Assembly: GCA_016801885.1 (NCBI GenBank)
Contig: JAFBJY010000150.1
Location: 62,001-126,000 of the forward strand
DNA: 64,000 nucleotides
DNA from: Toxotes chatareus
Lineage: Eukaryota > Chordata > Actinopteri > Toxotidae
Direction: 5' to 3'
A program made the translations under genes and the position numbers. Below the pieces are notes generated by a model. The model was not told the origin of the DNA. It did no database searches and saw only the letters and a list, made by a program, of their open reading frames with translations. Below are positions 43,458 to 54,681 of the stretch, one piece after another (within the stretch, counting starts at the first letter, position 1; each line of letters starts with the position of its first letter).

Positions 43458-43726
43458 TGTGTGTGTGTGTGTGTGTGTATATCAACATTCTACAGCCTGA
43501 TGTCACAGGCTGCAGTAAGTGGACACACAGCCAGAGACAAGTTCAGAAGTCAAACAGGAGCAGAAACAGTTGGACTGGACAGGACTTGCTCATGATTCAG
43601 GAAGAAAGAACCACTCAGATATTTCTGCACAATTATTGACAAGGAAGGAGGAGCTACTGCTGTTACAAGGACAAGAGGAAACTACAGGAAAGTCCAGATC
43701 ACCTCCAAGGTTTTCAGTAAGTCAAT
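43404..43726 (+). repeat. (GA)n(TG)n microsatellite and seven-copy element, copy G
   Basis: (GA)n at 43407-43455 and (TG)n to 43477 replace the first ~24 bp of the element. The core then starts at TATCAACATTCTACAG. One G is missing in the run GAAGGGAGG, which shifts the open frame. The end TTTTCAGTAAGTC is retained. Confidence 0.85.
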
Positions 43727-43729
43727 ACA

Positions 43730-44935
43730 TGTTAGTAGTTCATGTCAGTGTCTAGTTTAGAAGTTAATTTTTTGCAATGTTTTGTCACTATGATATGATA
43801 AATTAGGACAAGTAATCATACCCATGACTGTGAGATATTCTCATGGTTGCTTTGTTTTGGTGTGATGCACTGTAGTTTGTGTTAAAGGAAAGGATTTCTA
43901 GGAAGTCTGTACTGTCTGCAACAAGATCCTTTCTAAAGAAATTCTAATGGAAATGATGGAGCATAAAATCCACAGTCCCTGTCCTGTGGAAAAGTTGACT
44001 TCCAGAGTTGAAAAGAAGCAAACATGAGGCTTCAACAGTCTGAGCAGATCAAGTTTCTATCTTCCAGGTATTTTTAGTCCAAAATTCTCCTCTTTGTGTT
44101 TCTACACCTAATGTTTCCTTGCAAAGCTGTGGTGGAGAGATGGCAACACAGAGAGGAAACTCAAACATTTGAAGATACCCACTTGATTTTGTTTAACAAT
44201 GCTGATGAATTTTGGAATTACTATTTGCACAGAAATAGGACTGTGGATTTTGTGGCCCATCATTTCCACAGAAATTGTTTAAAGAAGGGATCTCCTGGCA
44301 GCCAGTATGGACAGCAGGAAGAATTAGATCAAACACCAGTGCTTTGAATGTGGAAATGGGAATGTGAGTATATCTTTAAGTGATTTGGGTTTTTATGCCT
44401 TTATTATGGACAGTAGAGAGATGACAGGAAATCAGGTGGAGGCAGAGGGCATCAATGTTTCCAGTGGAAACTGAATTAGGGATGTTGTGGTAGATGTTCA
44501 GAAGCTTAAGGTTGTTACAGAGAGGTGCCCTGAAAAGTAGCATATTATGGTCTTTTTCCATTAGCACATAAGCTGTGATGGCATGCATTTCCATTATAGC
44601 CTCACAGGAGTTAGCAGGGTAGCTGTGCCAAATTGCACTGTGTTGGTCCTGCTTGGTAGCAGAGCTGACCATTGCCAACCTATGACATTCTCCTCCCTTT
44701 AGCTGTGTCTGCAGTCGCTACACTCCTGTGTGTCTATGCTGTAGACTAGAGAGAAAGCTCTATTCTTAATTCTCTGTTTTCAGCTCTCAAGACTTTTGCA
44801 GCTTCTACCTGAACCTCTGTGATCTGGGGTTTACTTTCACTCCTCTGTTCCAGTTTGGACTTTCAGATATCAGCCTTATTTCACTGTTTACTGATCATTT
44901 TCAGCCACATCACAGCTGTTATGTTACTACTAATG
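43730..44935 (+). repeat. duplication block T, copy 3, and L2-flank block
   Basis: 43885-44160 matches 2380-2760 inverted, and 43925-44040 matches 22965-23040 inverted. 44690-44935 matches 11150-11380 (CTAGAGAGAAAGCTCT; TTTTGCAGCTTCTACCT), so the L2-derived block again lies downstream of an element copy. Confidence 0.75.
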
Positions 44936-44939
44936 CAAA

Positions 44940-45845
44940 GCAAACTTTTGCTGTTTCTTTTAAACTACGAAAAGGTTGTAAGAAAATGAAATTTGCAGCG
45001 TTCCAGCACAGCTTTAGTGATAGTGGCTGTTCACAGCATGGCTTAATGTGAGTACACCTCCACAATGGAAAACACTATTTGTTAGAACGAGGAGTATATT
45101 GATTTTAGATGTCACATTTCCAGGCCACTCACCTTCCCAGTTTAGTATAAGGAAGCTGGCATATTTGTTTGGAAAGCTTGCACTGTGGTTTTGGAAGCTA
45201 CGCCTCCTTGTCTCTTGTGGTCCCAGTCAGTCAGTTTAACTGTTGTAGATATACTCTTCTAAAAGATCTAATATCATACATCATCTACTTTAAGCAAATT
45301 AGGAAAAGTAATGTTTTTTTTTATTTAACAAACGTTTTTTATTAAAAGAGACGAGTACTTTAATAACTCAACAGCAATGAAGAAAAATTGTAAGCATATT
45401 CATTTAAAACAAATTAAAACTGCCTCTGACGGTGGTGACAGTGGCCTCATTACAACATACAATTCCAAAATTTATACCACTCAAGTCAATGCCTTCTTGT
45501 TTAAGAACTTTATTTAACTATTTACTCCCAAAAAAAAAAAAAGGTGTAAGGTACATTTAGGCAATTTTTTAACCCCACTCCTATAACATCATATATCAAA
45601 TCATCATAATAAAAAATTAAGTCATTACCACTATAAACTGTATATTGGACATGAATAACTACATCTTACAGTCTCTTTTCCATAAACTGAAATATCTCAA
45701 AATACAGAAAGCATTCTGTATAAATACCACAAAACACATCTGTTACAATAATAACAATAATTCAAATGTGAACTCCTGTGAGTATTCCCTAACTGTATTA
45801 CATCACTCATTTAGCTTTGTCAAGAAGTATAGTGTATATGTTTCT
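44940..45845. other. no gene seen
   Basis: AT-rich DNA with an A-run at 45530-45542. Nothing recognisable. Confidence 0.5.
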
Positions 45846-45846
45846 C

Positions 45847-47064
45847 CTCTATGAAGTCCATGACTTCAGCAGACAGACTGTATATCTCCCTTGTCCTGCT
45901 TGCTCAACCTGGTGATGACAGTCCCACAAGTTTGACCAGAATATGGTCAAATGGTGTGAAGCACATACTGTATCCTTTGCACCTCCTTTTGGATGGAATC
46001 GTGTGTTGGGCCCATGAGGGTGGAAAATTCCACTTCCACATCTTGATGATGAGCGTCCACAGTGAGAACCTTTGCTAACCACCAGTGCAGGTCATAAATG
46101 ACCACAAGCCAATCTCCACACTGAACTACATCGGCAGATAGATCTGTCACAGTCCTGTCAGGACCACTCTTGGTCAGTGGCTTTTAACACCATTGGCTCT
46201 TGCTCACTTTCCTCCATTCCATTTTCTCTTTGCTCACTTTCCTCCCATTCCATTTTCTCTTTGCTCTTTTGCATTGGTATATTGGTCGTTTTGGTGTGTC
46301 GGTATGACCTGATGGAGTTTCCTTGTTGCAGGTACAGATTTTAGTGGTAGAGAAAGGAATGCATCATATGGCTGCATGTCAGCTTCAGTAATGATATAGA
46401 GCTTAGTGCTGGAGAGGCTTCTGCCAACCATTTCATGGAAAATATTCCCATTCACAGTGTCATTCCCCATGAGTATAAGGCTGTCTGCAGTCCTTTTCAC
46501 AGTACCTCCTATGCCATCTGGTGCTCCCTTCCCATGTGAGGTGGGGAAGAAGTTCCAGGTTGTTCTCTTGAAATCTAGAATTGGAGGGACACTGCAGAGG
46601 AGAGAAAGGTTATTCTTGTTTTTGTATTGCTTGCTGGGGCCATCTGACCAAAAGTGAAACGTATCAACTTTTGGAAACTTTCAACAAATATCTTTCAGGA
46701 CTGGTTCCATGTGAGTCCAAATGGCAGATGCATCTTGTCGCTTGGATTCTGATTCTGTGCAAAAGCCTGTCTTCTGTTCTTTTGTATAGTACATGCAAGT
46801 GTGCAGGTTGAACTGTGGGAGGTTCTGACCGAAGTGGCATGACTGCACCTCAGAACTATACTTACATCTCCACCCTTCAGAAAAGTCCACATGCACAATT
46901 ACTGTGCTATCATTGCACTCCTCAATCATGCTCCTATACTCTCTGGTCTGGTTCTGAACTAAGCACACGTGTGTTGTTGTTTCTGTCTTTAGTTTGTCTT
47001 CATATTGTTTTAGAAGCTCTCCCAGCATGCCACTGTGTTTCACAAGTCTTGTGTTGAAGTGCAT
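45847..47064 (-). pseudogene. transposon-type protein, one in-frame stop (possibly Sola-like)
   Basis: The minus-strand frame starting MHFNTRLVKHSGML at 47064 reads TVIVHVDFSEGWRCKYSSEV, QSCHFGQNLPQFNLHTCMYY, SESKRQDASAIWTHMEPVLK, then a TGA at about 46680. It resumes in the same frame with FHFWSDGPSKQYKNKNNLSL, TTWNFFPTSHGKGAPDGIGG and VKRTADSLILMGNDTVNGN to 46234. A further frame at 45947-46150 (GDWLVVIYDLHWWLAKVL) is the C-terminal part. These motifs recur in repetitive, transposon-like proteins of fish and invertebrates. I suspect a Sola-type transposase but am not sure. TIRs were not found. Upstream coding sequence is missing or in other exons. Confidence 0.6.
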
Positions 47065-47069
47065 GGTTC

Positions 47070-50000
47070 ACCTCTGTGATAGACCATGGATCAGGAGGAA
47101 ACCTCAGACCACACAAGGACTGAACGACAGTGAGCTTCTCATTCAGTGGAGTCAAGTTCATTCATTATTTCTAATGAGCAGAAATTCACCTGCCCTTTGA
47201 TTTACAACAGGTTAAATAGATTTGCATCAGGGAAACTAATGGATGGCATCATTATCTCTGAGAGAACACAATGTGGTGGGATAGAACAGGACTGAGTAAA
47301 CTGATCAAATATTTGTTTACATCATTTGTTTACAACATTACATCAAATTAAACTATGTGAAACACATGTTAAAATGTATTTGAAAGTTGCTACTTAAGGT
47401 AAAGGAAAAAGCAAAGGACAACAAGATGAGAGAATCCAGTTCATATGTCCTCCTGACAGAAATTGAGGTTTACAGTGATCAGCAGTGGGACACACACTGT
47501 TTATTGTCTTCACTAGTAGAATTGATGTGAAGTCTCTGTGTCACAGACACAGGTGGAGGAAGAATTCAGCTTCTCCATTTAATCAACACTGAGCTTTATC
47601 CACCTGCACACATCAAACATTATCATTAACAGGAGTATTAACACTACTGTGAACTGACAACATGGTGTGGAGAGAAGAAGTGCTGTTAATACACTGCAGG
47701 CTGAGGGTGTGGCTGATGAGGTGATTGCAGACAGGTGAGCAGGAGCTCTGGAGGAAACCCAAAGTAAGTCAACCACACCCAGGCCTACACACACACACAC
47801 ACACACACAAGAACACAGACAAACAGGGGACAAACAAGAAACACTAGGGAGGTTCTCCCAGAAACACGAGGAAGGAGGGAGAGACTGTCGGCTCCTAACA
47901 TGACTTTGTACCACGCTCTCCACTAAAAGATGGTGAAGAGAGAAGTTTCTGTGCTGTATTTTTCATCCTATTGTTAAGTGACGAAGGCAGATAAATTTCA
48001 AATAGATAATTAACCAAATGTTAATCAGGCCCATTTTCACTCTATACTGACTGATTAACAAAATGCTGATTTTATCTATTTAAAATTAAATCTACAACAG
48101 TGAAGTCTGCAAAAACTGAAGGAGTCTGAATACTTCAGAAGTATGTGTGATGTGTTTCTCTGGTGAACTACCATAGAAATAACTGCCACTGCTTATCAAG
48201 CTTTATTTAAGAGGCCAGAACAGAGAGAGAAGGAGTGTGTGAGAGAGAACAACTCACTTACTTTGGAAAGTGTCACTAAAATCTACAGTTTCTTATCTAA
48301 ATGGATTAATACTTTTCTTCTTCTTTTTTTCTGTTAAAGGTTTATGTCATTGTGTAGCTGTTGATTTAAAGTGCAGGTGTTTCACCTGCTTGGAAATTAA
48401 ATTCCCTTTGATTCAAAGTTGTACAACAACATAACGTTGAATTAAAGGGAATTTATTTTCTTTTGACACTCGCAAACAGAAAAAAGTCCATTTAATGACA
48501 AAGTTAAACAGATCTCAATAATGTGATCTGAATTCATTAATAATGTAAAACAGAAAACTCTCAGGACACATCTAAATCATCAGTGGTGAAGCCAGCTGGT
48601 TTGAAAAGTCACATAATTAGATAAATGGAGATCACCTGTGTGCAGTCAAGGGCTTTCAGGTGATTGTAGTATAAATGCACCTGCATCTGGAGGATCCAGC
48701 TTTTGGTGAGTGAGCAGAGAAACTCTCCACCATGAAGACAGAACAACACTGAGTGTCTCTGAGAAAATGGGATTGAAAAGCAAAAGTCAGTGGCTGGATA
48801 CAAGAGAATTTCCAAGTCACTGAACTTCCCTTGAAGAACAGTTAAACCAATCACTATGAAATGGAAGGAGTTTGACATGGTGAATGATGTATGTCTGTCT
48901 GGTGCAGGCTGTTCTAAAAAACTGACATGTCAGAGAAGAAAACACGAGCAGCTCCAAACAGTTTCACACCATGTTTGTACTTTCACACTCTGATATTAGC
49001 TTTGGTTTTTCTCTCTCTGTCTCGTCCTTTTAACAGCCTCCTGCAGCAGGAGTCACATTGAATTTGTCACATCTGATGATCCTTCACTTGTTCATAGAAA
49101 CCAGAAAAAAAATGAGAGTATTGTGGTTCAGTGCTGAGCCTGATAAACTAAAAGGGTTGCATTCCAGACTAAAGCAGTTCAATATCATTTGGAGGTTAAA
49201 GCACATGTGTTTTAAAGTGTAGTGATAATTATTAAAAGAATAAATTTTATTTGAGATGTCATCTTCAAAGAAAAAGAAAATATCAGAGGTTGAATGAGGT
49301 TTGGCACAGAAAGAATGTTAATCTCTCCTGACTGACAGCAGCAGGTCTGACATATGGAGGAGAGATGATCTCAGGCAGAGATTTTATTGATAAGGAAATA
49401 AAAATGCACAGGTGCATTAAGCAGAGAATCTCATAAGAGAGTAAGAGTACACCCTTCTGTCAAAATGATTGATAACCCTCCCCCACCCCCGACCGACCGA
49501 CCGACCGACCTGACCATGTGGCCTGAGCCCCGCCCTGTTTATGATGTCACTTCTTACGCACCTCCCACTTGATCCCCGTCCCTTTCTGACATCACTTCCT
49601 CCACCCCACCCCTACATTCATGCCCCTTCTCCGATGTCACTTCCTACACCCCCACCCACCCAAGACGACATGAGATGAAATAAATATAAAGAAATAGGGA
49701 GAATTTTAAAAAATGTTCGTGGCCACTGGGAGGCATCTCAAAGCTTTACCTCTGAGCATCAACCATCAAGAATTTAACAAATGTTACTCTTTGTATTCAA
49801 TCTCAACTCGAGAACGCTTTCCAATGAAAATCTAAGACTGGAGATGAGATTCAGAATTCCCCTGCCCCCACACTACCACTCTGTTTGTGTACGCTTGTTA
49901 AGATTCCATTTTGGAGGTCAACTCTAAACGACAGGTGCTGGTGGATTATTATTAACTAAAAAAAAAAAAAAAAGGATAATCATTAGCCGGAAAATCTTTT

Positions 50001-50600
50001 GCATCATATGCTGGGTGATGTTTTTTGCAGTGTGTGGGCCTTGGACCAGCTCCCTTTGCTGACTTAGAACCCTGGCGTACTTTACCATCAACACACACCC
50101 GTCTCACATGCTTGGTGAACACTGGCTGGCGTAACCACCTTTTTTGACTCTTACGGTCTGCCCCTTGACTTTGCTCATTACCCTTCAAGTATCTTGCAGT
50201 TTTTGAAAACTGATCTACTGAGATATTATACCGACAGCTTCAACCAATCGACAGCTGCAACACCCCGTCCACCACCTGTGGCCAAAACTGCATTTATCTT
50301 CTCTGCCAGCGTGCCTCATGGATCATCGCTTCGACGTGTACTGTCTTTGTACCACCTGGATGCATCCAAAATGATGACTGTCTCTGACTTTGTATCACTG
50401 TATCTGAAAGTCTACACCCTGTGACTCTTTTACCCACCTGACTTGCTTTTTACAAATGTTTAAAGATTGATACAGATGATCCTATTTGATTTATTTTCTT
50501 CCCCCATTTTTTCCTTATAAAATGCATAATAAAAAAATGTACCGTAGACTTGTGAACACTGAATAAAGATTTTATTAAGAAAAGGACAGACTATAAGTCA
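47070..50600. other. no gene assigned; repeats, hairpins and unassigned ORFs
   Basis: Contains (CA)n at 47787-47808, the double hairpin at 48373-48459 and (GACC)n at 49485-49512. ORFs at 49952-50188 (-) and 50194-50424 (+; LLRYYTDSFNQSTAATPRPP) lie beside the Polinton genes and may be decayed Polinton ORFs, but I cannot assign them. Confidence 0.45.
48373..48459. repeat. two adjacent hairpins
   Basis: GCAGGTG-TTT-CACCTGC (48373-48389) is a perfect 7-bp hairpin. It is followed by a 23-bp inverted repeat (48394-48416 and 48437-48459; AAATTAAATTCCCTTT against its inverse) with about two mismatches and a 20-nt loop. Confidence 0.75.
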
Positions 50601-50610
50601 TTTGTTACAT

Positions 50611-50847
50611 TTATGGGGAAAATTTGATCCATGCAGAAGGTTTTTCCTGTCTTTTTATCCTCTCCCTCTTCCAGTGGTCTAATCCATCGTGGAGATAGGT
50701 ATTCTTCTCTACTTGGTCATCCCCCTGCCAAAGGCCAGGCATGTCGTCCGTTTTGAGACGACAAAACTGTTGATGTGCGTATTTTTTAATTTTTTCATAA
50801 GAACTCAATCTGCGTTCACCTAAAATCTCCCTCATTTGAACATCCAA
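50611..50847 (-). pseudogene. Polinton-associated small ORF, unknown function
   Basis: The frame MDVQMREILGERRLSSYEKI followed by KKYAHQQFCRLKT resembles a conserved Polinton ORF with a short 'MxxIL...L..EK...Y' N terminus, by recall. The rest is charged. It follows the basic small protein by about 100 bp. Confidence 0.45.
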
Positions 50848-50954
50848 ATCCTCTTCGGCTGTCTGATAGAAGTAGAAGATTCAGGGCAGGTGAGACGGCT
50901 CAACTGCTGGGGTGGGAGGAGAAACATTTTCTGGGTCATCTTCAGAGACATTTT

Positions 50955-51287
50955 CTAATAAGTCGTCCTACAAGGTTTCCAATGATAGGTATAGTGGCTG
51001 GAAGTAGGGGTAAAAGAAATCCGCCCGTCTGCTTCTTCAACACTTGCTTTTTTATGTTTCAAACCCACCTTTCTGTCCACCAGCAGTATAATTTTTTTCT
51101 GTCTCTTTAGTTTTGTGTATTGCTGAAATGAGAGGGGAATGTTGCCTTTCAAAAGATTGACTGCGATCTCACACAAGGCATTGAGAAAGTCCGGCAAGGA
51201 GTGAGCTAGAATATCTCGATGTTTCTGAGGTGTAGCCAGGTACAGAGCTTTGAGTAAGGTACTGTTCCTTTTTATAAGGGTCGACAT
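50955..51287 (-). pseudogene. Polinton small basic protein with hydrophobic tail
   Basis: It starts MSTLIKRNSTLLKALYLATP at 51287, followed by ALCEIAVNLLKGNIPLSFQ and the basic stretch KLKRQKKIILLVDRKVG. This layout is typical of a small protein often encoded beside the ATPase in Polintons. A frameshift near the end puts the Gly-rich hydrophobic tail (GGFLLPLLPA region, about 51030-50960) into another frame. Such tails recall membrane-active minor virion proteins, but function is inferred only. Confidence 0.55.
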
Positions 51288-51504
51288 GGCGAGGAGGAAT
51301 TTATCTGGGTTTTGGAACGTAAACAGTCAGCCACTGACCGGGGAGTATCCAGGTTCTCAGTCTGTACCTTTCTGGGCAGGCGGGTGTGAGGTCGACGATT
51401 AAATAGCCATGAGGGTCTTTGATGGCGTCTTCAAAACTTTCCAGAAAAAAGGCTTTTTGGGAAGGAAAGATCTGATGAGCTAATACATTTGCCTGTAATT
51501 TATC

Positions 51505-52038
51505 TCAAGGATTTTTAAAGAGCACCATATAATTACTGTTTAGACTGATGGTGCGGCTGTATTTGCCTCGATGAAATACATTTTGAGTGAGCATCATGAC
51601 GTTCATACGTCTATGATGTCTGTACTGGCGTGAAAATTCTAACCAATTCGGGATGGTCAGAGGCCTGAAAATAACATTGTCCAGAATAATCAGATGAATC
51701 TGCTCAGGTGGAAACAGTTTGTCATCTTCAAAAGACTCAGGCAGACCTTCGACAAATTTAATATTTTTATTCATCTTTTGCAGCTCAGCATACATAGGTT
51801 GAAAGGAAGTATAAATCCACACTACATTTTCAGGTACAATATTTACAACATCTTTTAAATTTTCTAAAACACTTTTTACAAAATAGGTTTTCCCACAACT
51901 ATTGGGTCCCACCACCAGACATGAAAAAGGTGCAGTAAGTTGAAGATCAAAGTTAATTTCCTCCATCACAGACATGGTGATATGATCAATATCCGAAAGA
52001 CAGACTTGTTCCGTCGCTAAACAGGCGTCTTTTGTCAT
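51505..52038 (-). CDS. Polinton packaging ATPase (FtsK/HerA type), probably truncated
   Basis: The 177-residue frame starts at an ATG at 52038. The P-loop LVVGPNSCGKTYFVKSVL lies at about residues 40-57. The Walker B-like strand IHLIILDNVIF is at about residues 114-124, with RRMNVMMLTQNVFH following as the sensor-like strand. It would power packaging of DNA into a capsid. Its first codons overlap the end of the polymerase frame by about 50 bp. Members are usually longer, about 200-250 residues, and this frame stops at FKNP, so the C terminus is missing. It keeps the catalytic motifs but has no intact partner genes. Confidence 0.85.
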   Translation of the reverse strand: MTKDACLATEQVCLSDIDHITMSVMEEINFDLQLTAPFSCLVVGPNSCGKTYFVKSVLENLKDVVNIVPENVVWIYTSFQPMYAELQKMNKNIKFVEGLPESFEDDKLFPPEQIHLIILDNVIFRPLTIPNWLEFSRQYRHHRRMNVMMLTQNVFHRGKYSRTISLNSNYMVLFKNP

Positions 52039-53640
52039 ACACCACTCTAAACTTTTTTCTGGAATGCTGAATTTTTCAGCAGCAATCTCTTTTATCCCTA
52101 GCGATGTTGTGCTGAGGGATATGAATCACCCCCTTCCTCTCCCTAGACTCATTCAAATAACCTTCCACCAGCTCTTTCACAGTGTCGAATTTGACTCGCT
52201 CGCTGCACTCTCGGGTCTGAGTGATACCCTTGACGCGCATCACTACCTTTTTTACTATTTCTAGTTTGGTAGGCATAACTTTTGGGACCAGCGGCGGCGT
52301 ATTCTTGAATGCTGTCACCTCCCAGCTCATCCGTCAAATCCCCCCAGATAATGACCCAGTTCCAAGGGGGACTCTCCCTCTTTCACTGAATAAATCACGC
52401 TGTCGGTGTCGGTATAGAGGACCCTGTCTCCTAATTGTTCCAGATACCCGTACAACTTGAGATGGGCGTAGGCGGTGGTGAAGGTGGCAATGAAAACATT
52501 ATTGGATCTGCCAGGGGGGTACAACGCATCGTTCGTGGTATTTCCACTGAACCATAGCAGTTTTGTCGCTGAGGAAGGCAAAGTACTTGACATGGTACTG
52601 TCCTGAAAACATGAAGCGGAAAAACTGCTCCGGTTCACTGACTATCTCAGTTCTTGTCATATTGGTTCTTTGGGCAAACTTACCCCAGAAGCTGTTGAGG
52701 CAGAGCTTAGACACCTGTCTCCTGGCTCTATTTTGCTAGCGTCTAATTGAATGCCTTGATGGAGCCGGTAGTCTCTGATGTACTTTTCCCAGCTTTCCTC
52801 ATCACACGCCTCTGGGGGTACCCCAAGCCTCCTGCTTTCCTTTCAGAAAAGTATGTATTCTCAGCGACTGCAACCCCGATCCAGAGCCTTGTTGAATTCA
52901 ACGCTGACCCACACCCAGGTCAACACTCTAGCCTCATCATCGTGTTTGCAAGAGGATGTCTGTTTGTTTCAACACACGTGCGGCAGAGGGTGAACACCAA
53001 TTTACCTTGAGATGTTTTGTAAGGCAGTACGGGGAAAAAGAGACCGCGAGGAGGGTAGATGACGGCACTGATGAGCCCAAAGTAGTTTCGTGGGTCATCA
53101 AAGTCTTTGGATATGATGGTAGGGTGGCTTAGTCGGGACGGAAAGCTACAGTTAACGTAGGGGTACAGAGACGTCACGTCCACATACTGCACGGTTTTGT
53201 CAGAGGCAGCCGTGTGTCTCAACTTCATGGCGCAGGTCCTGCCTCCGTAAAGAGCTTAACATGGGGAGAGAGGTTCAGGGGCTCAAAAGCGTTCGAGAAA
53301 TGCTTTCACCCCTCATCTCTGACCAATCATGCTCTCTCATGACGATTGTATGGACGCCGTAAATGGTTTTTAGTCTTTGTAATTTCTCGCATGTAGCTTC
53401 ATGCAGTGCTTCATAGGGGGCTCCTGTCAAAGGGCATGTCTCATGAGGTTGAAAGCAGGTAGGGCAACCGTGATAAAAGCATCCTAGAAACTCCCATGCG
53501 TTTTTTTACACCATCAATTTCAGCATAACCATCTACAAAGTAAGGGCCAATTTGTTTTTCACCTCTGTTCAATGCATGCTGGATAAATCTGTTTTCTGTA
53601 TGTGCTACTGTTGGGGAAATGCTATCTCTCTTCACCCCAA
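51986..53640 (-). pseudogene. Polinton protein-primed DNA polymerase B, frameshifted
   Basis: From 5' to 3' on the minus strand: NRGEKQIGPYFVDGYAEIDG near 53.55 kb; the motif A region VDVTSLYPYVNCSFPSRLSH at about 53.2 kb; LCLNSFWGKFAQRTNM (motif B region) at 52.7 kb; VLYTDTDSVIY (motif C, YTDTDS) at 52.4 kb; and the C terminus ending at a TGA at 51986. At least four frame changes separate these pieces, and the exonuclease domain is not recognised. It would replicate linear DNA from a protein primer. Not functional. Confidence 0.88.
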
Positions 53641-53684
53641 CTTAATTAATAAGACAGAATCACTGAACCTCAAATTCTCCAATT

Positions 53685-54380
53685 TAATTCAATTCAATTC
53701 AATTTTATTTATATAGCGCCTTCCACAATCAAAATTGTCTCAAAGCGCTTTACAGAGACCCAGAGCCTGACCCCAGAGCAAGCACTTAAGGCGACAGTGG
53801 CAAGGAAAACTCCCTTTAACAGGAAGAAACCTTGAGCAGAACCTGGCTCAGATGGGGACCCTCCTGCCGATGGCCGGGCTGGGTGAAAGGAGGAAAAGGA
53901 GGAAGATAGGACAGCTAGGAATGGAGGACAGGGGGAGAAAGACATGAAGCATAATACAGACAATGTGGGTCAGTATTTACATTACAGTTAGTGGACAGTT
54001 ATTGGATAATGTATGCTCAGCAGATTAGAATTATGAAACAGAGCACGGAGGCAAAAAGCTGTCATGACTGGTAATTATTTACATTACAGTTTGCAAAGAA
54101 TATTAATCAAATATTTATCTGTAGCAGAACGGAACATTAAACATGTTAGAAATCGATCATTGTAAACAATAAACAGCAGCAGGTGGGTGGAGCCAGGACC
54201 ATAGGACATGCAGCTCCGGAGCCAGAGGTACCTGCAGTAAGGTACAGAGAAAGAGAGACCAGAGAGAAACAAACACAGGACTACGGGACAGAGAGGACAC
54301 AGAGTTAATGACATGTAATAAAGGCTAATAAATTTGAGAGTGGGTCTGAGGAGAGAAAGAGAAAGAGAAAGAAGAAGAAT
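53685..54380 (-). mobile_element. 5'-truncated L2 LINE (3' end only)
   Basis: About 690 bp nearly identical to 56937-57625, the 3' end of the long L2. Read on the minus strand it ends with GGCGCTATATAAATAAAATT and (GAATT)n. By eye about eight substitutions separate the copies, so both inserted recently. The 5' end breaks off in the (GAA)-rich segment near 54380, as expected from incomplete target-primed reverse transcription. ORFs in it (SVLCFMSFSP...) are not coding. Confidence 0.88.
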
Positions 54381-54681
54381 TTAAAATACACTTTATTCTT
54401 ACAAAGTATATATGGGTAATTCAGATGCAGATATCTGGAGACCTGTGACACGCACCCTGTACCTTCTGTCACAGATCTAAAGAAACAGTTCAGAAGAAGC
54501 CCATTATATATCGTAAGTAACCACCCCCTTACACACCAAGAATCTGACCCCCTGAGTTCAATTACTTTACAACTGTTTACCAGACCCTTTTACAGTTTAT
54601 GACCCCATTTGCAGGTCAACCTTGCATGACCTAACACAACTGGTCGGACAATCAACAATTTAACCTTCCTATGACCCCACA
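54375..54681 (-). repeat. 3' LTR of endogenous retrovirus (partial)
   Basis: On the minus strand the LTR begins TGTGGGGTCATAGGAAGG at 54681 just after the polypurine tract. A TATA-like GATATATAATG lies near 54505 and AATAAA at 54392-54397, in good U3-R spacing. The sequence is cut near 54380 by the truncated L2. The remaining U5 may continue beyond the L2, near 53610-53685, but this is uncertain. No second LTR was recognised near 63.8 kb. Confidence 0.7.

Larger units (their letters stand above)
50605..53640 (-). mobile_element. Polinton/Maverick remnant (minus strand)
   Basis: Genes of a Polinton-type element lie head to tail on the minus strand: protein-primed DNA polymerase B, FtsK/HerA-type packaging ATPase, a small basic protein and another small ORF. 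Integrase, protease and recognisable major capsid genes are absent, as are terminal inverted repeats, so only an internal piece survives. Upstream the polymerase is cut at about 53640, next to the ERV/L2 region. Multiple frameshifts make it inactive. An adintovirus-type origin cannot be excluded. Confidence 0.88.

Noticed and set aside
2901..43755. Seven-copy ORF (DTQPETSSEVKQ...) as a stand-alone protein gene family
   Set aside because: The apparent start is GTG, no ATG is in frame, the frame is broken in copies B and G, and identity is too high for an open frame to be informative.
49485..49512. (GACC)n as a CRISPR-like or functional array
   Set aside because: A simple tetranucleotide microsatellite without spacers; no CRISPR is expected in a fish genome.
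53709..54314. Minus-strand ORFs SVLCFMSFSP and SLTLCPLCPV, also at 56960-57565
   Set aside because: They lie in the L2 3' UTR; duplication of the ORFs only reflects two L2 copies.
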